DNA of 64,000 nucleotides, from positions 12,691,253 to 12,755,252 of the forward strand of contig CM075939.1 of the NCBI GenBank assembly GCA_038030265.1. The letters are read 5' to 3'. Below, in pieces: positions 33,601 through 45,190 of the stretch. This stretch comes from Corythucha ciliata. Its lineage: Eukaryota; Arthropoda; Insecta; Hemiptera; Tingidae. Each line of letters opens with the position of its first letter. Position 1 is the first letter of the stretch. A program made the position numbers and the translations under genes. The notes under the pieces are model-generated. The model made no database searches. It saw only the letters and a list, made by a program, of their open reading frames with translations, and was not told where the DNA came from.

Positions 33601-35223
33601 GCGACAATATGAATGTGCATGTTTAATATGATCAAGATCACATTGGGGTTGTACCGCCGTATGTGTCTGGGTTCAGGGAGTCGACAAAGAGTAACAAAGA
33701 GGTACCTTTACCCCGTGATGTACATTAATTATTTACAGTCTGACTCACCTTTCCCCAGGCCCGACAGCCTGCGGTAACGTGTACACGAGCTGGCGCGAGG
33801 GCTGGTCGCGAGGCTTCGCCCCCCCCCCTGCACGGATGTGCGTCCCTGACTCTAAGCTGTCCCCTCGACTCTGTCCCCCCTGGGTTTTTATACTAAGCCC
33901 CCGAGGACATGTTTGTAAAACCCTAAGTGTTGTAAATAACAAGCAGTTTCCTCAAGGATTTGTTGACGCTATCGGGTCATTCTCTTCCGCTCGTCTCTGA
34001 GCTCGCCGGGTTCATTCACCGAGCGGTGAACAATTTTCCGGACCGAGCTCCTTTTCTCTATCGCTTAACATAACGCCCTTTTTAGGGCTTATTACGCCTT
34101 TTTTAGGGGGGAAAAGGGCGTTACAGGGTCTCACCAAGGCCAATTATGTGAAAAAGACAACAGATTTTGATTGATAATTGCTTATAAGTAGCGGATAGTT
34201 ACAGTTGAGAGTGTCTTTATGTATTAAGATCACCCTCACCCTTCGACTTCCGAACCAGGCACCGAATTCCAGCACCAATCGCAGCGTCGATAATTAACTG
34301 CCGTTTTTGACATTATTTCAATTATCAAAATCCTTTTCCCTTCTATTACGATAAACAAATTAAGTCTTTGAGAAACTCAAAAAGCTCTCCAATCTCGCTT
34401 TTGAATACTTTCAAAAAGCTCTCGTTTCCCAGCTATAATAGTGAGCTTTTACAACCAGTACCGCAAATACTAAAGTTAATTTTTGTGTACGCATTGCTGG
34501 GTAGTAAACATTTCGTTGGTTGAAATGTGAGTAGCGTTAGCGGAGCTCTGTTTGCAAAATCTCTCTATTTATGAGAAACGGAACGTGAACACCAATCCTT
34601 CCTTTGATCGAACACAAATATTTTTGGGAGTCGGACAATATTGGCGATTGCAGGGTGTTAGGTGCGTTTTCCATGATTTTGATTTGTTCTTTATTTTTGA
34701 GTCCTTTATTTATCATGAATGAAAGTCCTCCTAATACCACTATTGCAGAATGACGGGAATCAAAGGTTCTGAACTCAGTGAAAACGTTGTTTTCTTACAA
34801 CAAATTGAGCTGAAGATCATTAGCCTTCTTTTAACAAAAAATAAATAAATAAATAAATAAAAGCTGTTACGAGTTAGTCCTCCTAGCTGTCAGATATAAA
34901 TTGGTTTTAGTTACTCGAGGGACTTTTCAGCGCGTATAGGTCACTGAACCGATTGAAGTCTTATATACTTATTAAAATACGATTTATTATTTTACAGTTT
35001 CAAACAACGGAAATATTCGCGAATAATAATAATTATAACTGCATAGAATAATTATCAGGAATGATAAGGGCGAGGGGGCGGACCGGCCCGGGGCGTAATA
35101 AAGAAACCTTGAGAAGTTAAGGTTTTCATGAACATAAAATTTAACTGGAAAACTGAGATATTACAGAGTTGTAAACAATCCACATGTGGCCTAATTTCAT
35201 GACATTCTTCTCCGGTTCATTGA
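33601..35223. other. Intergenic DNA with one short hairpin
   Basis: No gene was seen. A 12-bp inverted repeat, taacgccctttt at 34071-34082 and its complement at 34112-34123, encloses related sequence. A short TAAA/ATAA microsatellite lies near 34840-34862. Confidence 0.4.
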
Positions 35224-35454
35224 GGCCCCTGTGGAGTCTATGCAACCATACAAATTTATTCCCTCGAAAAATGAAGCATTTTGATAGGTTACACGGACTC
35301 CACAGACAGACGCATTGCACAGAGCTTGTGAACGGGCCATTAAACTTAAATTTCCCTAAGTGGTCGTCTAAACAGATGATTTTTTTCCAGCAACAACTGA
35401 TTTGATTTTTACTTAGGAGATTTTTAACTTAAATAGCGACTAAGAATACGGGCC
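35224..35454 (-). mobile_element. Composite MITE: family D with nested family E, left-truncated
   Basis: 35224-35338 is a family E MITE. 35339-35454 is one flank of a second MITE (D) ending aatacgggcctta. Read on the minus strand, the junction and order match the composite at 47188-47460, with E inserted at the same site in D. The other D end is missing here. Confidence 0.7.
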
Positions 35455-35659
35455 TTAGTCTTCCAAGTCTTCCAAATACTTGGGCGGTCATCTTATTCGT
35501 GAAGACCGTCTCAAAGTAATTTGTGGTGGAGCCGAGGATTGAAGTGAATTTTCCTCTGGCTCAGACACCGGTCCTGTTAGTTTGTCCAGTTATTTGGAAT
35601 GTCGTCGCAAATCGATCCTCGCCGCGAGTCTGCTTGCGATAATTCAGCGGCGTGCACAT
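35455..35659. other. Intergenic DNA
   Basis: No gene or repeat was recognised. Confidence 0.35.
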
Positions 35660-35940
35660 TTTGTATATCTTCTTGATCAAAACCATGTCCAGTAGTGTCG
35701 TGAAGAAACCGTGTCTTCTCTTTCATCAGGTAAACGTATTATGAGCGAACGTATGGCATTCGTCTCGACGAGTTCAACTTCTTCGACTAACGGAACAAAT
35801 TTACTTGACCTGTTATGTATTTTTAGTAAAACCTTGCCGCCTGGCTTTATATAGCCACGTGGGTAACGACACGCCGGTAGGGGATCTCCTTTGAAAGTTA
35901 AACATTCGTTCATGCGGCGAGCAGTTAGTCGCTGTACATC
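35660..35940 (-). pseudogene. Possible LTR-retroelement polyprotein C-terminal fragment
   Basis: The minus-strand frame reads through TDVQRLTARRMNE, YPRGYIKPGGKVLLKI and SLIIRLPDEREDTVSSRH. The last phrase resembles the RLPDGRE-TVS-RHLAP tail found at the C-terminus of some LTR-retrotransposon polyproteins. After a shift the frame continues FDQEDIQNVHAAEL. Family assignment rests on this one phrase, so it is tentative. The fragment is cut at about 35940 by a hAT-like end. Confidence 0.35.
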
Positions 35941-35941
35941 A

Positions 35942-36005
35942 GTGGTTCCCAACCTTTTCACGGTCACGCCCTCCTTGGACCATGAAAACTTGTTGTGACA
36001 CCCCA
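35942..36005 (+). mobile_element. hAT-like transposon end (single)
   Basis: Begins cagtggttcccaacctttt at 35942, an end sequence widely seen in hAT-type elements. The matching right end and 8-bp duplication were not found. Confidence 0.4.
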
Positions 36006-36059
36006 ATTACAAACATGTTAAGGGCCTGAAAGCTGGCTCTTTTTTCAGGCTACTTTTTT

Positions 36060-36480
36060 CTAAAAAAAAATGACAGTAATGTAGGAGAGAATTGACAGTT
36101 TATAGGTCGAAAGTGGCAGTTTCTTAGGCGAAATCGGTAGTTTCAAGGACGTAATTTACAGTTTTTAAGACGAAAGCCATAGTTTAGAATTATAGGACAA
36201 AATTGACAGTTCATAGGACGAAGACAGTTTCCAGGATAAAGTTGATAGTTTTGAATGGCACCAAAATTTGAAGTATTGAATGACGAATCAACAGTTGCGA
36301 GGATGAAATGGACAGTTTATAGGACAAAATTGACAGTTTTCAGGACGGGATTGATAGTTTTGAATAAGAAAATTGACCTTTATAGAACCAAATTAACAGT
36401 TTCTCGAACGAAATAAGACTGTTTCCGGGACAGATGTCCTTCGATAGTTTGGACAAAATCGACAGTTTTGAACGACCAAA
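36060..36480 (+). repeat. Degenerate array based on 'gacagttt..ggacgaaatt'
   Basis: Many diverged copies of a ~30-bp unit such as aggacgaaattgacagttt. It continues after the SINE (36770-37195), which evidently inserted into it. Confidence 0.75.
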
Positions 36481-36489
36481 TTTTACTTA

Positions 36490-36760
36490 AATAAATTAAA
36501 TGAATGTGATATCTTTCGGACGGCGATGGAAGGGCATAGCCCAACAAGATTCAAGAAAAAATGGGCTCCCCGGCGGGATTTGAACCCGCAACCTCTGGAT
36601 TACTAGTCCAGCACGCTACCAATTGCGCCACAGTGACGCCTTTGGAAGTCGTACTGCGAGACATCAACTAAGCAGAGCCCCACCCAGGGCCATTGTTTCT
36701 CGAAACCCTAGGCGTTTCTCCTTACGACAAAGGTAAACCACGCTGACAACATACTTCTTC
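36490..36760 (-). mobile_element. tRNA-derived SINE, family 2 copy 1
   Basis: The minus strand contains a tRNA-Thr(AGT)-like region (about 36565-36640) with A-box tggcgcaattggtagcgt, an anticodon arm gctggactagtaatccag and B-box gggttcaaatccc. It is preceded by a ~110-bp leader (aggagaaacgcctagggttt) and followed by gagcccattttttcttgaa and a tail. Acceptor-stem pairing is poor, and the same leader-tRNA-tail order recurs at 57150-57420, so this is a SINE, not a tRNA gene. Confidence 0.75.
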
Positions 36761-36769
36761 ATCTATCGA

Positions 36770-37195
36770 ACAAAATTTTACAGTTTCGAAGAAATTGACA
36801 TTTCTAGGATGAAATTGACAGTTTAGAGCACGAAATGGACAGTTTCTGGAACAAATGTCCATTGATGCTTTCCAACACGAAATTGACAGTTTCAAACGAC
36901 CAAATTTACAGTTTTGAGTGGTGAAATTGACATTTCTGGGACGGAATAGACAGTTTCAAGGGCGAAATCGTCAGTTTCTAGTACCTATTCAAGGGTTTCG
37001 GGTGAAGGGGCCTGAAAACCCTATGGAATGAGCCCGAATTGTTACTCGGTTTGGCATCGTTTGTTACGTTAGGAAGAAATAGACAATTTTCAAGTCGAAA
37101 CTGTCAGTTTCTGGGGCGATATTGGTAAAGGAAGAAATTGACAGTTTAAGGACGAAATTGACAGTTCCTAGAACGAAATTGACAGTTTTCGAGGA
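36770..37195 (+). repeat. Degenerate 'aaattgacagttt' array, right part
   Basis: Continuation of 36060-36480 with the same cores (gaaattgacagtttc, cgaaatggacagttt). Confidence 0.75.
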
Positions 37196-37239
37196 AGGGG
37201 CTTGGAAAATCCACAGCTCTGAACCATAATTGTAGTATG

Positions 37240-37830
37240 TTTACAATTTTTAGAGCGTGAATAGTCAGTTTGGTGATCGTAAGGGCACTAATCATCAGTT
37301 CAGCCATTTTCATGGCACGAATGCTCAATTTTTGCCATTTTTGGAGAGCGAGTGCGTCATTTTTGCTATTTCAAGGTCACAGTTCGTCTGTTTTTAAGCC
37401 TTTTCAAGGCGCGAATCTGTCAGTTCAGTCATTTTCGGGGGTAGACATAGCCACTTTTAAAACTTGAATGTGATGATGATGATGATGATGATGGTCATTT
37501 TTTGGGCTCGGATCAGTCGCAGTTTAGCTATCTTGAAGCGGCGAAACGCGTTCAAAAGGGCGCGAATGACGAGTTTGATATTTTTTAGAGCTAAACACTT
37601 TGAAGATCGAAAAATTTTAAGGACTTTGGTTAACTTAGGGCACGAATTTTTTATTTTCGCAATTTTCAATAGTGTGAGTAATGGTCTATTTGGCCATTTT
37701 TAGAGCGTGAATGCATGGTTTTGCCGTCATCAGGGCAGAAATAGTCAGTTCAAACATTTTCATGGGGCGAATCGTCAGTTTAGCAATGTTTAAGGCACAT
37801 AAAGTCCATTTCCACACGCTGATAAAGTCA
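37240..37830 (+). repeat. Degenerate array, second variant
   Basis: Cores such as cattttcagggcgcgaat, cgtcagtttagc and gccatttttagagcgtgaat recur about every 40-45 bp. It contains a GAT microsatellite at 37471-37494. Confidence 0.65.
37471..37494. repeat. (GAT)n microsatellite
   Basis: Eight consecutive GAT/ATG triplets inside the degenerate array. Confidence 0.9.
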
Positions 37831-38175
37831 TTAGCCACATCAAGAAACCCATAGAAACGTGAGTGGCAAACACTGAAGCTCAATATTTGACTTTTACGCT
37901 TATTGTTTTAGCCTCTCACTCGCACCGATTGCTTTCCCCATCACCCCTTCCAATTCATCCTCATTCTGTAACTTTCAATTCCCAGGGTGTTCGTCAGGCT
38001 CAGGGCTGTCAGGGCCGGCTTGTCCGTTGAATGCACCTCCACGAAAAAGCACCTCAAAACTTGAAATTTTACTTGCGAAAATGCCCGGAACTTGTAATTT
38101 TGCGTATAAATTTCGCAAAATCACCAAGCGTTGGTTACAAGCACCCTTAGCACTGACTGGATAAATTAGCATACA
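37831..38175. other. Intergenic DNA
   Basis: No gene was recognised. It separates two degenerate-array stretches. Confidence 0.35.
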
Positions 38176-38179
38176 ATCA

Positions 38180-38440
38180 CGCTATAGGGTTACTAGACTG
38201 GCTAATCACATCGCAAAAATGGTTACACAGACCATTCGTACCTGGAAAATGACGAATCTTATCATTTTGTACTTCTGAAATCGCCAAACTGAGCCTTAGC
38301 GCCTTGAAAATTGTTAAACTGCAGACGATTCGTGCCTTAAAAATAGCCGAATTTATCATTTGCACCTTGCAGATGGCGTAACTTACGATCCAATACATTA
38401 AAATGCCTTATTTGACTTACTGCCCAAAAAAAAAGTGGCG
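38180..38440 (-). repeat. Inverse-oriented copy of the second-variant array
   Basis: Contains cores like cattcgtacctggaaaat and aaactgcagacgattcgtg, the reverse-complement sense of the units at 37240-37830. Confidence 0.55.
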
Positions 38441-40071
38441 AAACGACTTCCTCGCCTTTTCCCGTTTCCGGAGCCAACGGGGGGACCGGCACCTGAACCC
38501 TTCGTACGCCGCATGAAGGAGAGAGCTCAAGACCCCCCCCTGAACCCCTCTCGTGATCAGCGCCTGCCACAGATGTTGGTTTTTTCAAGCAGGACACAGT
38601 CATTTCTCGCCCCTCGGAGTCAGACGTGATTTGCTGCAAGTCCACGTGGAAGGCCCAGAAAGATATCCGAGGAGTGGTAGAGCTGTACCTATCTTGGAAG
38701 AAAAATCCCCTTCTTTATTTTTAAAAAAAATATATTATAATGTTGAAATTGGGAAACCCCACCGGAGGAAAAGTCCTGGGCACGCCACTGCCTCCACTTC
38801 TCAACGTTTTACTCAATTTCTGCCGTGGGTGGGGGGCTAAATGACTAAAACGTGCTTCACATTGTTGTGGACGTGAAACAATTCGATAGCCCCCGAACTT
38901 TGACCCCACATTGTTTTTTCGAGAAATTGATCTCCTACAGTTCAACAGGTGGTAAATTAATTTATAACGACGATGTATCCCCCCTCTCACACACTTTCTT
39001 AACTCCTCTCTCCTCACACCGCCACCCTTTTTCCTTTATATTTCGTACTTAAAGACGCTGTTAGTGAAGCGTTATACAACGTTTCCGTTGTAAAGCGTGA
39101 TTTCAAGGAATGCATTTTCTTTTCAGTTAACCCGTTTCACAGCTATTTTCACTGGAAAATACCGTTGTGGGGTAATTTAAAGAACACGTCAAGCCCTCGT
39201 CGTTCCTTTTCAACGCCTGAAAAACATTAAATTTCCTGTATAACTTTCAACTAATTAACTTTGTAAAGTTGAGGAGCAGCACTGAATGCTTCACCTTATT
39301 ATTGTGGGCGAAATATCTTAGGTCCCGTCCTACGTGAGTGAGAGTTGGTTCCGGAACAGTCATTTGTGCGTTTTTTGCGAATAGGTGATGGCGTGTCATC
39401 ACTTTTTTTTTTCAACAAAGTCACACATGAAAATCTCCCACCACGACAGAAACGCTGAGCCCGTCCGCGCGGGTCCAGAGCACGTAAGAACCGTTGCGCT
39501 GGCGTTCTGGATGAAGGTCTTCACTTATAGTAACGTAATTATTAATTAGTTTTCGTTTAATTTAAGATAATTAAGCGCCCGGATTGAATATAGGTATTGA
39601 ATATACACTCAACCGCAAAAACTTTATTCCTATTGTGTTATAAAAATAAAAGTGACTATTTGAAGAATGTAAGGTGCACTAGAGGGATTGAATATAGGTT
39701 GAAACTACAGAAAATAAAAAAGAGAGAGGCACAGAAGTGCCCAAGTTTTAAGGCAAAGCAGTTGTTAAATTATTTTGCTGTAAAAGCTATTGAACTTTTA
39801 AAACTAAAAAGTCCAACTAAATTTAAAAAATAAATTAATTAATTAATCATGCAGACAGACCAACAGGAATTCATAAGTCAAATATTCAACAGTGCCTATG
39901 TGTGAAAGTAAAAATTCACAAATACAAGTAAGTCAGTCTATGTAAGCTATACTCAGGTCGGCCAAAGAATGTGCACGGGTGGTGGGAGGTCATAAGCCCG
40001 CCTTTTCCACCTCTACATACGTGGTTCTCAACTTCTCCTCTTTGGTATCAAATAACTGCTGATATACAGTA
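38441..40071. other. Intergenic DNA, no supported gene
   Basis: Short ORFs only. A possible lone hAT-like end (gggcacgccactg) lies near 38778-38790. Confidence 0.35.
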
Positions 40072-40471
40072 TCAATAGAAAACTTCTGGTTGGTGCGATC
40101 TTGGTGTTGGATCACATTCCTCGTCGCTTTGTGTGCGGCTCGAGCTACCCATGGAACTGTTGGATGACGATGAAGAGGAGCTTAACGAAATGATCAATTC
40201 GTCGACATTGCTTTCCAACATTCCCTCTTTCATCCACGCTTCATCTATAACTCGTTTAGTGTGAGCAATCACTTTTCTCCAATCTTCAGGAGTCACCTTA
40301 TGAACAGCGGCTCTTGTTAGTCTCTCCACCGAAATGTAAATGAACAGTTCCATCATGTTTGTTTAATATATCTATAAATAGCCATTTTACCTCGGCAATC
40401 GTAAAATGTTGATTATTTCTAGCCACATCTCCTTTAATTTGAGCCAAAATAAGTTCAATGGGCTTGGTGCA
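40072..40471 (-). pseudogene. IS630/Tc1-type transposase, C-terminal fragment
   Basis: The minus-strand reading at about 40471-40360 gives KPIELILAQIKGDVARNNQH, the block holding the third catalytic residue (Glu of PIEL). After a frameshift, 40356-40072 encodes VHKVTPEDWRKVIAHTKRVI and a Ser-rich acidic tail (SSSSSSSNSS), the usual end of these DDE transposases. It is the same broad family as 48062-49168, which lacks exactly this region. Everything N-terminal is missing, so it cannot be functional. Confidence 0.75.
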
Positions 40472-41269
40472 AAGTGACAGTCCTGCAGACTAGCGCAATA
40501 CTTGTTCTAACTTCAGTTCACTTTCCTCTATTGAATCCCTACGAAGAACCAGTGGCGAATGCTGGTTCGAAAGGCAGGGCAAGCGGTAAAGGACCAAAAT
40601 CGGGCATCCAAAGAAATAAAAATGACGTTTCAATTTTCAAAATATGTTACCTGAACACGTTCCCAGCGAGTTTATTAATTAGATAATAAGTATAAAGATT
40701 AGGCGTTCAACAAGATGTGTGTTGATACGAAAATCAGTGAAAACATGTCCAGACAATTAACCAGATCAATTTTCAGACTTGAAAATTAGTCAACTGAATT
40801 GATAATAAATTTGGTAATTCGAATAATGAAATTCCAGAAAAGGCTCATTGCCCCTGAAGCAGCCTGAAGAATGATTCAGACAGAGATGTTCCCAACTTTT
40901 TCTGATCGAATCTGATAATTCATGTTGGCTTTTATGGGCCATTTTCATAGTCATTACTTGAATTTAAATTATCCTTATAGTAAGGGTTGTAGAAATATCC
41001 TTCCCCGCTTAAATAATTTTGTTTGAAAGATACTCGTGCGTGTCACGGCCAGTCACGGTTTTATTTGAAGTGGAGTCCATGGATATGGGGCAAAATCTCC
41101 TCGAAATTCTACTAGCTCACAAGCATTACTATTATTATTATTTATTTTTTTCAAAAAACAAATAAACGGTTATAATCATGAGGGTATTCTGTACCTTTAA
41201 GGTATCGCTGTCGTAATTCTTATGATTTAATTTATTTTCTTTTAAAATGCAACTAAATCACAGGTGCCT

Positions 41270-41430
41270 TTTCGGTTTTCGATTGAAAATCCGACCCAGA
41301 TCGCACGGAACGTTTGCCGGACGATCAGAACGTTAGGGAATCTGACGTTCCAAACGTTCATTTCTAACCTAACTTGAATAATTCTCTTTTCGTCAGATTG
41401 GAACGTTAGAAAGCTGAACGCTCCGAACGA
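41270..41430. repeat. AACGTT-rich stretch
   Basis: Several gaacgtt/aacgttc palindromic half-sites (cggaacgttt, cagaacgttaggg, ccaaacgttc, ggaacgttag). The motif is also dense at 44911-45190. Confidence 0.5.
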
Positions 41431-42573
41431 AGTGGAATAATGAGGAATTTGCATGTGTCTGAAATGGTGTTAAATATTCCTTTTATTCACCGCATCACTG
41501 CCCTCCCGACCGTCGCCGATTTTTTAAACGATTTGACCGGCTATTATGATGAGGTGTAGGGGGGGGGATAAAATCCCCCCTCCACCATGGAACGGTGATG
41601 GAGTGATGGGAACGGTTTAACGATTAGCTATATAGTTAGCTAATTATCCCAATCCATCTTAATAAATGAATGTACCTGATTCATTTTACACAACAACAAT
41701 AAATTTAATTTCACTTAGGAAGAACAAAATCGTATTCGAAGAACTCATGACGTTTTACGTCCGTTGGATCTTTCTTGATAACGTGGTGGTTGTTTTCCGT
41801 TGTTATCGTATCCAGATCCACGTGCAGACCAATGTGATCGGATTTCAAATTTCGACTCTTTTTCTCGTGCTTTATAGTTGCATATTGTAGTTCGTGTGTG
41901 AACTACAATGTCACTGGCTCACTCGTCAATATCTACTCACTCTCACAATCAGTGTCGTTACCTGAAAGACAAGTTTCTACTTTACTGTCGGGCAGACTGC
42001 TAAACTGATGGAACTCGTGGTAGGAAATCACGCTCATATTTCGAAGTTAGTGCCGAAAGAGCTCATGCCATCTCACTGTCTTTGGCTATCAGCATTTATT
42101 GAGGTATTTTTCAGCTGTTATAAGTTGTTTTAACGACGTGGTTCAAGAGCATGTCAAATTAACTTTTTGTGTATTGCTCTGCTGCAATACACGGCTAGCC
42201 TGTAGCTGTGGGCCTCATTTGTGCCTTTTGCTGTTGTTCTCTCTTTTTTAATGTGCCATAGACAATGCCCTGCGAATGAATAGATCAGTTTGGCCCAAAC
42301 AGCTTCTAAAAAAGATGAAGAGAAACTCGTAATTTTTGGCGTTGAAAGCTTTACTATGGCTTTACTTATGTGGTTTTTGTTTGAATGTTTCCGTCGATGA
42401 AAGCCGAAATGACCAGAACTTCGCCTCTGCCGGGGGTCTGGTTCGAGGCCTTTGAACCCTCTCTGGCTGTCGAGGAGAGCGCAAAATAACAAGTGAGTAC
42501 TTATAATTTTTGTATGTATTTTCACGCGTTATTCGATGGAATTACCGTTTCAATAATGTACAACTTTTTTCAG

Positions 42574-42735
42574 AAGACGAGGGCAGGAAAAAATATGGCC
42601 AGTATACCCCTAAAATAGCTGTTCAGATGATGATGTCCGACGTCAAGGCCCGAAAAGCAGGCGCGTTTTTTAAGAGGCCCCGTAAAGGGGAGAAAAGTGC
42701 GTTTGAAAACTCACGTGTTCGCAAAGCTGTGATGG
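42574..42735 (+). CDS. Exon-like open segment with splice signals, unknown product
   Basis: 162 bp lie between a good acceptor (caacttttttcag, ending 42573) and a consensus donor (ggtaagt, GT at 42736-42737). With an initial partial codon the frame stays open and reads DEGRKKYGQYTPKIAV, then SDVKARKAGAFFKRP and SAFENSRVRKAVM. The composition is basic and protein-like, and both splice phases are equal. I do not recognise the family. It sits inside the 5.3-kb hAT-like element, so it may be an exon of that element's own gene, a captured host exon, or chance. Confidence 0.35.
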
Positions 42736-43504
42736 GTAAGTTCATAGTGTTTGGAGCTTTTGATGTTTTTTTAATAGTGCTTTCCATTTTTCATAAAATT
42801 CTGCTCTGGAGCAGATCATTTCTACTCGTCCTCCTTGAATTAAAACACATGTTACTGGAGAAGATGGGTGGAAAGGAATTGCTCTGGAACAGAATTTTAT
42901 GTGAATGGAAAACAAAATTTCATCGGTATTAGCAAAAATTGTGTCCAAACCGACATCTCAGTCATGATTCTAGTTAAAGCTGTACGCCTTTATTTCAGTA
43001 TCACTTTTGTCAACGATTTCTGATGATCTCTAAACGGTTGGGTTTACTGCAATATGAAAGGCCATTGTGCACGATCAATAATATTTATCTTATATACTTA
43101 CTAAATATTACAACTAAAGTTCACACAGTTTGACACTTTTCGTTGTATTTCACATTTCCGTGTTTGTCATTCGATATTGTCAGTATTATTGATCGAGTAC
43201 CAGAGCCGTAACATTCACCCCCCTCCCAACCACGCCGCTCATTCACGTTCATGCCCCTAGAAAATTCTCATTTCTGGGGTACCCAGCACAAATATTTGAA
43301 GATATCGAATAAAATAGATTTTGTCCCCAAAGCGTACCTAATGATAACTGTATTTCAATAGAAATTGAATCAGCTCGAAACCCTTCTGGTTAATTTTTCC
43401 AACAATTTTTGTTGTGACCACAGAGCGTCTCTCAAACCAAAGCGAATTCGACAACATTTTGCGGCCCCAGTCACCTCTGCCATCACAGCCATTTTATCCT
43501 GCTC

Positions 43505-44319
43505 TAGGGGTGCGCGCGGGACGGGACGGGACGGGAAACGAAAAAGTCCCGTCCCGTCCCGCGTTTTGATAGAAGAGTTCCGTCCCGTCCCGCGTCCCGT
43601 CTCGCGCGGGACGTCCCGCACGTACCGCTGGACAACTGTTTCGTTGGGATATAGGAGGAAATATACAAATTAAAAATGAAATGATCGGATAATTGAACTG
43701 GATTTTTCTTCGTCCAGTAAGATGAGGACCAAAATCCAAATTATTCAAAGATCCCCCCCTACCTTGGAATTCCGCCCCAACAGACGCCCCTCCGCTGGAT
43801 CCCTGTTATGAATATTCCCAATTGACTAGGTATTAATAATTATCCCTCACTGCTTTCACTATAACTACTAAACTATGCAAACTATGCGGGGGCGAGGCAT
43901 ACCCTGTTGTCATAGTTTTTCGGCGTGCGGACCAGTCCGCGCGGCAGTTCGCGTTCAGTGTGACAGGGCCTAAAGAGTTACAGAATAAGGGGGCATGTTT
44001 TAAAATTTCACTAAAATGTTTGCTTCGCCCCTCTCCCCTTAAAAAACATGCTGGGTCCGTCACTGATAAGAGGTATTCGATGTGTTCAAAAAGGAACTTT
44101 TGGGGCAAAAGAAATGAATTTTATGTTACAGTGATTCAAAGAAGGCAAACGATTCATTTGGTTTTTCTCAATCGTTTCACTTTTTAGTAAAAAACAAAAA
44201 TATTTCCCGCGGGACGACCGCGCGGGAAGACCCGTCCTGCGCGGGAAATTGAGGTTTTGTCCCGCGTCCCGTCCAGAAAACTATTTTCAAGTCCCGTCTC
44301 GCGACCGAGCGCATCCCTA
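43505..44319. mobile_element. hAT-type non-autonomous element with (GGGAC)n ends
   Basis: Ends TAGGGGTGCGCGCGG and the complement of TAGGGATGCGCTCGG are flanked by the exact 8-bp duplication tcctgctc (43497-43504 and 44320-44327). Subterminal DNA is built of repeated gggac/gtccc words on both sides (43515-43625 and 44205-44305). TSD length and TIR start fit hAT. There is no transposase ORF; the short ORFs translate the GC-rich repeats. Confidence 0.85.
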
Positions 44320-44739
44320 TCCTGCTCTTATTTGAGTTATAATCGTGAAACATTATTTGTGTGTTCGCAGAGGCTGACAGTTTTCAGTTGTACTTCTATA
44401 TGCTGAAGATGACGAGCAGCCGAAACCGGTTCGTTTTTCACGCACATCAGCGTGGGAAGACTGACAACGTAGGCTCCTACGGCTACAACTTTGCATGCAT
44501 TACCCACTAACCCTCGTAGTTTAAGCGATCTTACTAAAAATATCAAATGTTATTTGTTTTTGTTTTTTAAAATCGGTGGTTCCAATTTAATAGGCTATTT
44601 TGAAGAGAAGCGACAACAAAATGATCATCATTGCTGATTTAGGTATGAGACGTTTCAGATTTCTTTTCTTCTGTGAATTCAACAATAAATGTTTTACAGC
44701 TATATCAAGATCAGCCTAATTTTGTGCTACCATTAACTA

Positions 44740-44886
44740 GGTCTGTTCCAGCAAGGTGTTTGGAACATCTTCGGAGCAGAGTTGCCATAGGGCCATCCAA
44801 TAAAATGTAATCTATCTGAATTTTATTAACTGATCCCGTGGCAACTCTGCTCCAAACATGTTCCAAACGCCTTGCTGGAACCGACC
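44740..44886. mobile_element. TA-flanked palindromic MITE (Tc1/mariner-like)
   Basis: 147 bp with inverted ends ggtctgttccagcaaggtg and the complement of ggtcggttccagcaaggcg, flanked by TA dinucleotides (44738-44739 and 44887-44888). No ORF is present. Confidence 0.8.
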
Positions 44887-44910
44887 TAATATTGTTAGAT
44901 TACCCCCATC

Positions 44911-45190
44911 CACGAACGTTCACTGAACGTCGAATACCAACGATAACATGGTTCGCTTCGCGCGAACTCCTAACCTACTTCCGAACGTTTCGCCATAACG
45001 TTAGACGAACGTTCTATCGCAACGATAAGCGAACGTTAGGTGATGAACGTTCATTGAACGTCGAATACTAACGAAACATGGTTCGCTTCGCGCGAACTCC
45101 TAACCTACCTCCGAACGTTCGTTTCGTCACTATACCGAACGTTTGAACGATCGAAGTGAACGTTCGGAAAACGTTCAAAGAACGTTTTTG
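44911..45190 (+). repeat. 131-bp tandem duplication rich in GAACGTTC
   Basis: Two consecutive copies (phrase ttcactgaacgtcgaatac at 44919 and ttcattgaacgtcgaatac at 45050) share atggttcgcttcgcgcgaac. AACGTT recurs more than ten times. Confidence 0.8.

Noticed and set aside
35942..35960. Complete hAT element starting cagtggttccc
   Set aside because: No partner end or 8-bp duplication could be found in the window.
36565..36640. tRNA-Thr(AGT) gene on the minus strand
   Set aside because: Anticodon arm and both boxes look good, but the acceptor strands do not pair and the same tRNA-like block recurs inside a longer conserved unit at 57.2 kb, so it is a SINE head.
43365..43748. Arg/Gly/Thr-rich ORFs near 43.5 kb
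   Set aside because: They translate the GGGAC repeats at the end of the hAT-type element.
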